Assembly: GCA_003118195.1 (NCBI GenBank)
Contig: BEXV01000364.1
Span: 30,962 to 94,961 of the forward strand
Direction: 5' to 3'
DNA from: Hemicentrotus pulcherrimus
Taxonomy: Eukaryota > Echinodermata > Echinoidea > Camarodonta > Strongylocentrotidae
Length of the DNA: 64,000 nt
Below are positions 39,900 to 51,109 of the stretch, one piece after another. Below the pieces are notes generated by a model. That model was not told the origin of the DNA and searched no databases. It was given only the letters and a program-made list of their open reading frames with translations. How positions within the stretch are numbered: position 1 is the stretch's first letter; the number at the start of each line of letters is the position of its first letter. The translations under genes and the position numbers were made by a program.

Positions 39900-41150
39900 T
39901 GACAGAAAAGAACGAAAGAGAGGGAGTTTTCAGTCGGCGAGCTAAACCGAAAAGAGATGAAAAGAGAGACAACAAGAGAGGTGAGTTTGATGTAGAAATG
40001 GAAACAAACATGGTGGACCTACAGTTTGACATCGAATAACCCCCGTCTCAATCGTCCTTCGGCTCGTGTCTGGATCTGATTTACCATTCATCGCCACGAA
40101 ATGATCCGCCGTGCACCGGGTCACCCAGGGAACGGTAACGCTCAAAGGGCGGCTAAAAAAAGAGCCACCCGCGCAAAATTGTGTAGGAGACTAGTTTGCA
40201 GACAGACACCCTTGTAAGTTGATGTGCGGTACAACAATGTCTTTACAGTGAGACTAGGCTGACATCAAACTGCATAGGCTCTGTACTGTAGCTGCTTCTG
40301 ACACACAAGAGACTGACTGATTTATGCTCTGCTCAATGCTTTAATAAGGAATTGTGGCTAAGTGTCAACTTAGAGTCTGTTCCTGCAGACTACAAGGAGA
40401 CAGTGAGTATCAAAATCAAACCGGGAACTATATCGGATAAAGATGTATTGTTATTGTTCTCGGTAGTATTAGATTTGCTAAAACGAGTAATTGGCTGCCC
40501 TTTTGGCCATGGCAGCAAGTGGACTATGATGTTCATTTTTCAACAACAACATCTTCACAAAAATGGGAATAATTCAACTTGCCTGGGGCTCGGATATATT
40601 AACTTATAACTGATGAAATCAGTAACATTTTCATTTTATATTTTGTAGGCGGGGACACCTAAATATTACAACGATGATACACATAATACCAGAGCAGAAA
40701 TGGCCTTGATTGACCTACATAGTACGATGTAATTTAGGTTTATTACAAATTGGGAGAAATGGACCGCGACTAAGTAGTCTATCTAATTCAAGGATGATGT
40801 TTATGGAATATTAGAGAAATTAGGACTCATATACTGCATTTTTTAAGTGAGTTTGAATTTTTAACATTCTGTTCGTTCAAACGGAGTCCATATACTTTAA
40901 TTGATCGGGAGGATACGACGTTTGTTACATCCCGTCAGCAAACAGGGATTTGCTCTCTAGAGCTTCAGAGCAACTATCATTTCATAATATACAATTACGA
41001 AGTGTTCAGATATCTCTGCAGAATAGATGACAAAATTGATATATCAAAATACCTTTCTAAAAGAACCAAAATCTCCCATTTGTGAGGTTAAAAGAGTTTA
41101 ATCTGGCTCTTTCTAACATTCTCCACAGACCGTCCTAACACAACCCTTCT
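39900..41150. other. Non-coding stretch, no gene seen
   Basis: CpG-richer at 40040-40170, AT-rich beyond. No recognisable frame. Confidence 0.5.
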
Positions 41151-41159
41151 CCCCTCTAT

Positions 41160-41315
41160 CTCACTTTCTCTCTCTCTCTCTCTCTCTCTGTATTACATTT
41201 CCCTCCCTCCCCTCTCCATTCTCTCCTCTGTCTCCCCCTCTGTCTCCCCCTCAGTCTCCCCCTCAGTCTCCCCCTTCCTATTTCTCTCCCTCTCACCCTT
41301 GCTCTCTTTCCCCGC
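41160..41315. repeat. CT-rich tract with 12-bp minisatellite
   Basis: (CT)n is followed by about four units of CTCTGTCTCCCC / CTCAGTCTCCCC (41224-41273), a 12-bp period with one variable position. Confidence 0.85.
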
Positions 41316-41319
41316 AGCT

Positions 41320-42970
41320 ATAATGTTAATATCCCAATACACCCCAGAGGCTTGCGCTCACACTTACCGGTTACCTCCTACACCTAAAATTAATTCATTA
41401 AAAATGGCCCTGGCGTGACCTTTACTCGTCTAAATGACATGGATGACTGCAAGGAGGACCAAAGCTGGTTGAAGTTTTACCTATTAATATTGGGAAACAT
41501 AATTGGGGAACCTAATTGGTATGGGCCAGTTAGAATTTTAGACATAAGACTACAGCCGACGGCTATTTTAACACGTACTGAAAATGGTTACAATTCATTT
41601 TCAACAAGCTCAATGGCCATTAAATCACAAACGCCAGATCGGCCCAATGTTTTTGAAGCACCACGTGTCACAGCTCCTTTGGATTGGACGAAATAGTTAA
41701 AGCTATGAAATAAAAATATGAAATAGACTTCATCATGACGTGATCTTTGTTTATTGATTTGGCAAAGATCTCATATAATTTATATGGATGAATAGGTTGA
41801 CACTTGGCATCCCATACATCAGTGGACTAATTCTACCCACTTAGTCGTGGTGGTTTAACCCTGCGTGGTTTATGAACACCGGGCAATGAGAATGAGGCTA
41901 GCAACGCATTTTTATCATGTCAATAGCTATCACTTAAGTTGGTAAGATTTATTTTCCGGGTCCACTCAATCATTGGATTCCTCCTCGCAGCGTTTCATAA
42001 CCGATCCTACCTTTACATAAGTCTTTACCCCATATCCCGTGTCGGCTCATTACCTCTGGCTGAGCCAGCCAGGAGTGTGAGTTACCTGGTTGGTAATGGT
42101 AGACTGTACCGCTGATGCGCTCATTGGCATCCCCTCCTCCACTTACGCTCCCGGTGACCTCCATCTTCATCATCCTCATCGGGAGAGGAAAAGCCATGTA
42201 CCCTAGCGACTCCTCAAGGATTAATTTCTGGGTTTCGTCATCAAAAGTAATCCAATTTTCTTTCTTCAGCGATATCGGTCACCCCCGCATCCATCCTCAT
42301 CAAACATCGGCTATCATTTTAGAGCTGTTACACTTCTCTTTAATTTGTCTTCATCTGTTCATTTCTATATGTCAGACATGTAATCTAAGACTCTGACATG
42401 TCTTTTCCCCTTTGCTGCTAGCTTCTTACAACTCATAGGTTCTTTTGGTTTTCCCTCTTTTTTAACCTAGTTTGTTAATCCGTACATTTCTCAGAATTTC
42501 AACGACGCATCATGTACTCCTTCATCCTTGTGTTATTTATCATTTATTCTTATGTCGCTGTGTTTAACAAAAAACCTAATTATACATTTTATCTTCTAGA
42601 ATATTTCGTTCTACTACATAATGTTGTAAATGTTACATAACGACAGCCTTTCCCAGCTCCACCTTGTTCTATTGCAAATATTACCTGTCCTATATATGCA
42701 GTTCTACTATTCTTTCTCATAGCACTACTTCGGCTATTACCACCACCACTTTTAATATCACTGTTACAACTGCTGCTGCTGCTACTACTACTATCATTAT
42801 CATAGTGATTTATTGAAGTAAGAATTTTCTCTCTTACGAGGGGTTACTGATTTTCGCGCCATAATGACACTCCCTCCACTTCTTATTGTCTCGAGCATCC
42901 TCCTCATTTAGACCAACCTTACTTTCTTACTTCACCGTATATTCCCATGAAATATTCAGTCTTTCTGTCC
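41320..42970. other. Non-coding stretch, no gene seen
   Basis: The block at 41415-41696 holds a 93-codon frame and has a more even composition than its surroundings, but nothing in the translation is recognisable. Short ACT/GCT repeats at 42735-42800 precede the TAC array. Confidence 0.45.
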
Positions 42971-42974
42971 CTCT

Positions 42975-43035
42975 ACTACTACTACTACTACTACTACTAC
43001 TTACACTACTACTACCACTACTACTACTACTACTT

Positions 43036-43076
<41 letters not shown>

Positions 43077-43092
43077 GCTACTACTACTACTT

Positions 43093-43125
<33 letters not shown>

Positions 43126-43195
43126 TAATACTACTTCTGCTAATGTTGCTACTTCTACTATTATTATTACTACTACTAATACTACTACCGCTGCT
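42975..43195. repeat. Second (TAC)n trinucleotide array
   Basis: Imperfect CTA/TAC array of about 220 bp, in the same plus-strand phase as the array at 37 kb. The poly-Leu and poly-Tyr frames are artefacts. Confidence 0.95.
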
Positions 43196-44556
43196 GATGT
43201 TGATGCTGCTTACTTGTTATACACTCAACTTCTTTTGATTGCTTCGGTTACAAATATACAGATATTACTGCTCGTACTAGTAGTTCCTTAATTGCCATTC
43301 TGTTTTCAAATTTTACATTATAATTGCCTTCGGGGTCCTATCTTCTGCTGTATAAAACAATACAGCTATCCAAGAGTATACACTCCTGGATACAGTACTA
43401 CCTGAACTTTCTCACAACGTTCTTTTTATCCTCCCTTCCTAAGTAACTAAATTTTGGGCACCATCAGCGTTGTTGGTAGGGATTGATTTTGATGCCATTT
43501 GATCCAAGCCTGCCTGCAGGATAACATGGCATGGAACATGAATGATGTATTCTCGCCGCCAGGAGTTTCGGTGTCGACAGCTGGAGCAACAGCGTCGCCA
43601 CCCCGCAATTCTGCTCTCCTCCCGTCGAAAAACTCTCCATCCTCCTTGAGTTTCCCCCGTCTCCATCTTCCACGTGTGATTGAAGTGAATGTATCTATGC
43701 TAATTAAGCGAACACCGTCATCACTATTAGCCTGATTTCGCGCAGATGCTGTTAAAGGCTAGAAGTGCAACTGACCGAAGAAGAGTCGTCGTCTTAATAG
43801 ATCTTACAGCTGGAACGATGGCGCCTCTTCCTCCAAAACAAGCACCATTTTTTTTTTGGTCCCCGTCTTTCAAGAAATGCACGTTTCCTCTTCCACAATC
43901 TAGCATATTGCCGTGAAATTATGTTATAGACATTACAACCCACGTTTGAATAATTAAAGACTGATGTTTTGACTTATCATATTTGTCAGTATTGGAAAGC
44001 CTTTCACTGATGGTGATTGTAAGTTTTTAACAACATAAAACTATTCATGTTTGAACAGAAATGGATGATATTTACATACATGACCTTGTGGTGCCCTTGT
44101 GATGACCCAAGCCATGCAGATTCAATTCATATGTTTGTCTCCTGAGAGAACGGCAAAATACCACATGCAGTATCATTTGATTTCCCTTCATAGCTTTTAC
44201 TCATTTCAAATGTATAAACGGTATACTACATACAGTTAACAACTAAATTAATAAAACCCAATAAATTGGATGGTTTTATGCGTATTTCGTTACTCAAGAA
44301 TGAAAGGTGGACAGGTTGAATAAGGGTCTTGGTTGAATATGTTAAGATGTAAGCTTGTTATGTCGCATCCTCAAGTTACATAAATCGGGACAAATCAATT
44401 TCACATACTTAAAAAAAATCACAAAACGTTGTAAGAGTATGAATAATTTAGTTGTTATTAATTGTATATATTCTTGTAAGGTATCCATTGCGAATAGATG
44501 GAGAAAACCATACCATATTCCTAAATAGCGTGGCACTTTCTATAACTCGCTATTTT

Positions 44557-44955
44557 GATGTGCCGTGGTCAAGTCGATAAGTCAACGAATTATGAAATAC
44601 AAGGTACGGGGTTCGAAAGCACTAATAATTTTAGCAATACAGCTACAACCAGGCGCGTAGGCAGGGGGGGGGGGGATGGTGAACACCCCCTTAAACATTG
44701 TTAATGAGTACGTTTTGGTTGAAACCCTCCCCCTTTTTTTAAATTGTGGTAAATGGTAACCCAAAAGAGCAGTCCTTACCCCGTTTACCCCGCTGACTCC
44801 ACTTATTCAGCGGCTGGCTGATTCGTTGTGAAATTTTTGACCCGATTTCAAAATGTTAACCCCCCCCCCTTCTTTAAATAAATCCTGCGTACGCCACTGG
44901 CTACAACTGACACTATCCACCCGTGTGAATTGAATAGGTATCGCACGGATCTAAC
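44557..44955 (+). mobile_element. Decayed tRNA-SINE (family 2), interrupted by a MITE
   Basis: The head at 44557-44620 has TGTGCCGTGGTCAAGTCGAT (A-box region) and ACAAGGTACGGGGTTCGAAA (B-box). It aligns with the family-2 copy at 60.2 kb, read on minus as TGTTGTGGTCGAGTGGATAC and ACAAGGTCCGCGGTTCGAGT. After the MITE (44650-44899) the SINE resumes with TGACACTATCCACCCGTGTG and ATTGAATAGGTA, matching CCACACTCCACCCAGAAG and AAATGGGTA of that copy. The copy fades out after about 44955. Confidence 0.6.
44650..44899. mobile_element. hAT-type MITE with perfect 8-bp target-site duplication
   Basis: Terminal inverted repeats CAGGCGCGTAGGCAGG (left) and CAGTGGCGTACGCAGG (right, inverted) match at 13 of 16 positions. 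The 8-bp GCTACAAC flanks both ends exactly (44642-44649 and 44900-44907). An 8-bp duplication and CAGxGGCGTA-like termini are known hallmarks of hAT elements. The 250-bp interior has a G run near the left end and a C run near the right, and no transposase frame, so it is non-autonomous. It sits inside an older SINE. Confidence 0.85.
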
Positions 44956-44959
44956 ATGG

Positions 44960-47550
44960 GTGGACACATCAGTCCATATTTGCCTCTCTCGACACAGATA
45001 AAGTAAATATGTTTCCTACAGAAATGAGTTCCTTAAATGTGCGTCTTTCCGCAATAGCTCGGCTAAAGTTGGGGGTTACAAACCTTTTCAATGCTCTTTT
45101 GGGAAAAGCACCTCATGAATCCAACTATCATAATTCACACTTTACTGGCATTTTCGCTAAAAAGCCCCAGAAAATGTATTCATGCGATGTTGCCGAAATC
45201 ATGAAAACATTCAACTCCCAAGGTACTTCAAAGAACAAACCATGCATCCAGCCACGTCACCGCAGTGCCTTCCAATCGCACTTACATCGGTCTCTGAAGG
45301 CCTCGGAACAAGAGTCACCACACGAATCTATTACACCTGATGCCATGTTTACGGGGTGCTACATTAACAGCTACATTGTATCTTACAATTAAAGAGAATA
45401 TTGAGATTTTTTGAAAGTGTGAAATCATTTGTGAATTTTCTCATTCTTTTTAGTCACTTTAGCAAAATGCCATAGGAGAAATGTCCCCCGAATCAACAAC
45501 TACTCTCCAATTAATGCCGACATATTCAAAATATGGCGAGTAATGAATTGTTTGGACCGAACAGCTATGCCATAGTCCTATTAACTAATTAAATGTGTAG
45601 TTCAAGGGACGTTTAGGAAGACTGAGTCCATTTCATTTCATTTCATTTCATTTGAAATGTTACAAAAAACTTACAGTATGCATTATTTTGATTACATAAT
45701 CATGATAATTAGCATTTCTAGTTGTTTCCACAGAGTTTCTGTCACAAAGTCATGAATAATTGATCTTCAAATATAAAGATGAGAACTAGCCGTGGAATGC
45801 ACAGTGAAGAATCTGTTTAAATTATTAGGATATGTTTATTATAAACAACCACATGTACTACAAAAGAATATTTGTTTTGTGAGGGTTTTGGATCTTTAAA
45901 GTGATGAGATATTGACCCAGTCTCGACGAAAATCACATACTAGAAAAATGATGACACACATACTGGTACATGTAGGTATATGGGTCTACAAACACATTTT
46001 GTATTAAAACTTGGTCCAAATTGTAATGTTATTTCTAGTCCTAATCGCAATATGAAGGTATTATAAGAGCAATCCATTTCATGTGAAAGCGCCACTATGA
46101 AATTGTTGCAAAAAGTAGAATGAGAAATCTCGCAATACTAATTTTTACTTTTACCAGAACCCAACTTTCTCTTTAAACCTAGAATCTATCAGAACAGCGA
46201 CAACAAAACGAACATCAAGAGCGGTAGATTGGCTTACCTTGTTTTCCTGATGTGTATTTGAAAGGTGAGGAAGAGAGTTTTACGCCAATCAGGATTGCAC
46301 CTGTACGAGAAATAAGAACAGTGAATGGGAGAGTGAATAGATTTTGTCATATTCTCCTTAATATATAGAAGGACTGCTGGAGTGACCAGCTGTCAACAAT
46401 TACCTCTTGATAACTGACGTAGCTGAAGTATTCGTAATTGCACAATATGTTCATTTGTAGGCAATATATTCAGAACGCCATCATCATCGTGGTTATACAG
46501 AGGATGCAAGAATCATACAATCATGTAACTTACCTGACACATCTTTCTTAAAACAAAGAAAATAATATCAGGATATGGATATCAACGAAAAAGAATAGCT
46601 TTAGAAATTACTCCCTTGCTGCCTTCATTATCATTTGCACTGTAAAATACTGACTAGAAGGTACAGGGACCCCAAAATGCTTAAGCACACAAACACACAA
46701 AAATAAATAATGTATGATAGAGAGAAATATACGAATAGATAGCACAGGAAGTATCGTGACATTATGATAGATTAAGGTAAATGTAATATTTGCTTTCTTT
46801 TTACTGCATAATTTCACAAGGCCAAATATGCAGATGTTTATGACTGGAATAGTTTTCTTTTCTCAATCCCATGATGACGCTAATCATGGATTTTTTTTTG
46901 CAAAAACAATACATAACCCCAGGATATTACTTACGACAATAAGCTATTTTAAAAAGAATTTTCAAGGGTAAAAAGTTGCTTGTTGGCAAAAATAACACAG
47001 TTCAACGAAATCAGAATTTGCTCTTTATAATAGACACACGTACGTTTACTACTGATAATGCATTGTCGGTGCAATATGAGAAGCATATCAGACTCATCAA
47101 TAAATATTCTACTAAAATTTTGCAGTTGACAAGTGAACACTTTTACGTCTTTCCTCAGATATGACTGAGAAATTTGTGAGAAATTGAGTATTGTATTACA
47201 CAACGGCCACCAAGTAGTTTTACATAATCAAATATAAATTTGAAAGTATATTTTTAGAAGCGAAACCGTCAGGTGGGAAATCAGTAGTGTAATTTTTTCT
47301 GTTATCGTACCCTTTTAGATAGATGTCCTTGGAAAAATATATGTGTTATATCAAAAATAACATATAAATGACAATCAAAGGTAATGACCTATTCACGATC
47401 AAAGTGGTTGGGAGTTTGCCAAGATGTAAAGATGAGGAGACAATAATTTTCTTAATGTTAAATGTTCTCAGCAGGCGCCAATTTTTTCGAGCCTGTTCCG
47501 AGTGCAGCACTGAAAATGCATGCATGGCCTACGTAAAAAAAAGTAGTAAT
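44960..47550. other. Non-coding stretch; one unrecognised 127-codon frame
   Basis: The frame at 45009-45392 (plus) is the longest in the window outside low-complexity DNA. It has no signal peptide, membrane segment or motif that I recognise. A frame of this length is expected about once by chance in a window of this composition, so I do not call it a gene. A TTTCA pentanucleotide repeat (45629-45653) lies about 240 bp past it. The remainder is AT-rich unique DNA. Confidence 0.5.
45629..45653. repeat. (TTTCA)n pentanucleotide repeat
   Basis: Four to five units of TTTCA ending in TTTGAAATG, so that the last unit forms a small palindrome. Confidence 0.9.
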
Positions 47551-47554
47551 AGTG

Positions 47555-47574
47555 CGCGCGTATGCATACGCGCG
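47555..47574. repeat. Perfect 20-bp palindrome CGCGCGTATGCATACGCGCG
   Basis: The sequence equals its own reverse complement over 20 bp and is alternating purine-pyrimidine over much of its length, in an AT-rich neighbourhood where CpG is scarce. It could form a cruciform or Z-DNA, or bind a dimeric factor; none of these is shown. Confidence 0.9.
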
Positions 47575-47644
47575 TGGGGGAAAGAATTGCAGTGATGCGA
47601 AGGTAGCACCGATGTGAAAATAGGAAAACAATAATCGGGAAGTG

Positions 47645-47690
47645 CTCTCTCTCTCTCTCTCTCTCTCACTCTCTCTCCCTCTTGTCTATT
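47645..47690. repeat. (CT)n microsatellite
   Basis: About 20 CT units with a few interruptions. Confidence 0.9.
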
Positions 47691-47884
47691 TTCTGGCAAG
47701 GCGTGGGCAGAGGGAGACAGATTTCACGCCAGAGGACTTGCATGCAAGGAAAATATCGACGAGAATTCCCAACTCTTCCATATTCATAACTCGATTTTTT
47801 TTTCCTTCTTCCTTGGAGCTTGCAAGAAAAATGTTTTGGTGACTATCCATTTCATTACGATTTTCAGCGGGTATTCAACCATGG

Positions 47885-48080
47885 ATGGGAGAAGCGATGA
47901 AAAGAGGATAGAGAGATAGAAAATGAGAGGGGAGGAAGATGAAGAGAGAAAAGAATGCAAACGGAAGAAGATGGAGACAGAGCCCATGAGAAGAGCAGAA
48001 AGAGGAGGAGAAAGAGAAGAACAGAAAGAGGAGGAGAAAGAGAGAAAAATAGAAGGAGAGAGAAAGAAACAAGGTAGCTA
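47885..48080. repeat. GA-rich low-complexity tract
   Basis: Imperfect purine tract. GAAAGAGGAGGAGAAAGAGA recurs about 30 bp apart near 47998 and 48025. Minus-strand Leu/Ser/Phe frames of up to 132 codons are its translation. Confidence 0.85.
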
Positions 48081-50395
48081 ACAGAAGAGATACAAATAGA
48101 GCAATCAAGAGAGTTAAACAATGAGTACGGTTCTCTATAAATTTTAAATTGTCTCTCTCAATCCTATAACAAAAGATTGAACAATCTGTGATAAATATCA
48201 TAATCAGTAGGAACGACATGATCACTCGATAGATTTTAAAGTTCATTGTTTTAATTGTTAAATATACTGCCAAATACCAACTACTAATACAAATTTTAAT
48301 AATATGTGCTTATCACATTAAACAAATCTGTTTGAGAAATTTATTAAACATGACTCATCAGAGGCGTAATGGCAGATTGATGATGTCTTTTTTGATTGAA
48401 TATGAATTATCTCCGCTCTAATAGTTTTTTTTTCTTCAAGGGCTTAAAATGACATGTGTGTAATGCGAAATGAAAATGCATGTACAGATTTCTAGAATTA
48501 ATCACGTAAATGTAAAGTCGAATTATTTCAACGTGCGTTCAAATCGCATTATACCCCTGAAATGTCCATCAGCTTATACAATGGAAGTGAATGGCGTATA
48601 AACTTATTAACTACAATAATATTGGTGATACTTAAAAAGATCTTTTTTCTTTTTCAGAATGATGAAACTACAAGAAAGAGGTCATTTGCAATCTCCTACT
48701 TTTATGCTGTATGAAAATAACTGTAACCAGTTGCCTAAATATTAGTTTTCAATAATAAAAATGTATTTAGAGTAATTAATCTCCCACAAACATTTAATCT
48801 ATTAACGGTATAACATCACGAATTTACTACCATAATGGTTCATACAAATAATTTGTAATACAGTTTGTCATTTTCAGAATAACGATTCTATAGAATCTAT
48901 TTCAATGAGAGAGAAATGCTACATGATCATCGTCGCCCTTCATTTTCTGCAAAGCTTCATTCATTTTTTTCTTCCATGGAAACGGATACATTGCCAATTT
49001 ACACATCACCTAAATTAGGTTCCCTAATCGCTGCGTAAATATTCCCCACGAAAAATAAAAATAGACAAATTGCGAGTAATTCGTCATTGCACTAAGTGTA
49101 TTTGCCCAGCTGAGTCTGAATATCAAGTTCTAATGACTATTGATTTTCCAATTTTGCCTTATCATTACTTTGGTTGTATCGAGCTTGAGAAAAATGAACT
49201 GTATGGACAAAGGTCAAGCACGGCGGGGTTGCAGTCGTTTTTATAACAAATAACCAGGTAAAATAGTGATGAAAGTAATTTATATTTAATTCAATACGTA
49301 TGGTATATCATAATGGCCAGAGCTAATTTGATAAAAAAGTATCAGCATCCGAACGTTGTGCAAGGAAGAAATGAAGTTTATCATTTTTTTTTCTTGAAAT
49401 ATAATGTAATAAATCACTCAAAAGATTTGGACATGAATAAAGAGACTAAGACATGAACTAGTTTTATGGTGTATCTCCTCCTCTCTCTATCTTTCCCCCT
49501 CTCCCTCTCTCACTCTCTCTCTCTTTACCTGTCTCCAGCTTTTCAATCCTCTCCCTATCTTTCCCCCTCTTCAGCTGAAAGCGCTACAGCAACAACATAT
49601 CGTACAAAACATATATGCTAACTGCTAATGCCTTCTGAATCAACGATAAGGCAGAGAGCTAATGCATTAGGTAAAGTACATCACGAGAAATGAGAAGTGA
49701 GATATCAAATAGAACTAAAGTATTCGATTTCTGTTATACGATCACCGGACGCTATGGCGACATTCAGGGGACAAATTCAACGAAACCTAAGCGTGACAAT
49801 TGAGTAACTATGGCAAAAGATGATTAAAAAGGACTGTATGATCTTATATGACAGGAATTCTGTTTTCTTTCTTGTTTTTCACAACAAACAACAAATTCAC
49901 CACCAACAAAATTGAAAAAATCAGCAGATCTGATTAGTGGTGACGATAGTAACAAGATCTTGTAAAATATCTTGCTAATTTCGAAAATAGGCAGAGATGG
50001 TCGTACTCTGAATATCAAAAGCAAAAGCAAAACAAAATTAAGCAAACAATTATCAACGATTGAAGCATGTACCATGAAGACCCCCACCTACATATATGTA
50101 CGTGATGGCGGCGTATTGATTTCAATGGAGTAATTCTAATTAGTTTATTTCCCTTTTTTTGGGATATTACAAAAAAAAATGTTTATTCGCAATTAATCGT
50201 GATAACATAAAGTCACATATTAATTGCAATTATTTTCCATTGTCTAATTCAAATCTAATGATGGCGCACGTGTTGCAGGTCCCTTTAAAAGAACAATGTT
50301 TGATCGCTTTGCCACCAACCAAGCGTACGCACACAGCAGTTCATGTAGACATAAAAGATCAATAAATAAATCTGAATATGAGTAAACTCATATAT
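48081..50395. other. Non-coding stretch, no gene seen
   Basis: AT-rich unique DNA with a CT tract at 49478-49575, in which CTATCTTTCCCCCTCT occurs twice. No recognisable frame. Confidence 0.5.
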
Positions 50396-50484
50396 AGTCT
50401 GCTAAGAGCCAGAAAGGGGGAAAGGCAGGGTTTCCCTCACAGCACCAAGACAACATAACGTCCTTCTGGCTCGCAGCGGACTAA
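50396..50484. repeat. 89-bp nested hairpin element
   Basis: The left arm TAGTCTGCTAAGAGCCAGAA pairs with the right arm, which inverted reads TAGTCCGCTGCGAGCCAGAA (17 of 20 identical). Inside, GGGAAA and TTTCCC form a second small stem. Ends are sharp on both sides. It may be a tiny foldback transposon or a structured transcript. Confidence 0.6.
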
Positions 50485-50939
50485 ACAGGCGTAAATTGAG
50501 CTACAGTTACCGAACACGAGGAACGTGTGCATTCAGTAATTCAATGTAACCTACTTAATCCAACAAATGAATATAGTGCCTAACGAAAGTCAACTTTTGA
50601 CCCAGATTCTAATAAATCATGTTATCAAATCTGGCTACTTTACAACAAGATCCGCACTAGGATGCTAAGTGGTTATTTTTTTTTCTCGTTTTAACGGCAC
50701 ACGATTTAGAAGAACTAGGTTAGGGATAATGGTTCCAGAGGGTGCGTGCCGAAGGCTACGACGACTACTTTAACTTTGTAGGATAGATTGAAAAAAAAGA
50801 GAAGATTACATGTAGGAAATGGCCTATATCGTGTATCCTAATAGCTAAAACGTTTACAAATATAATTGGCAATGAAATGGCTGATTGGTGGCAGATTTTA
50901 TACATGGAAGAGGTGGAGATTTGTCAAAATTGGGGCTTT

Positions 50940-51105
50940 CTCCTTCTCTCTTCTTCTTCTACTTCTTATTCTTTTTCTTCTTCTTCTTCTCCTTCTTCTT
51001 TTCATTCTTGTTTCCATCTTCTTATTCTACTTCTTCTTACCGTTCTTTTGTTCCTACTTCTTCCCTATCCTCTTTCTCCTTTCTTCGCTTTCTCTTTGTC
51101 GTTAG
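50940..51105. repeat. (CTT)n / pyrimidine-rich tract
   Basis: Imperfect TTC/CTT repeats of about 165 bp. The three overlapping plus-strand frames of 78-116 codons (Leu-, Ser- and Phe-rich) are translations of one tract in three frames. Confidence 0.9.
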
Positions 51106-51109
51106 CTTT

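Noticed and set aside
39244..40039. Open frames of 249 and 262 codons
   Set aside because: They span the 543-N gap; N yields X, so no stop can be seen. Only the short GA-rich flanks are real sequence.
45009..45392. 127-codon plus-strand frame
   Set aside because: No recognisable domain, and a frame this long is expected about once by chance in six frames of 64 kb at this composition. Transcript or homology evidence could reverse this.
47875..48273. 132-codon hydrophobic minus-strand frame that could look like a membrane protein
   Set aside because: Most of it is the reverse complement of a GA-rich tract, which always reads Leu/Ser/Phe-rich.
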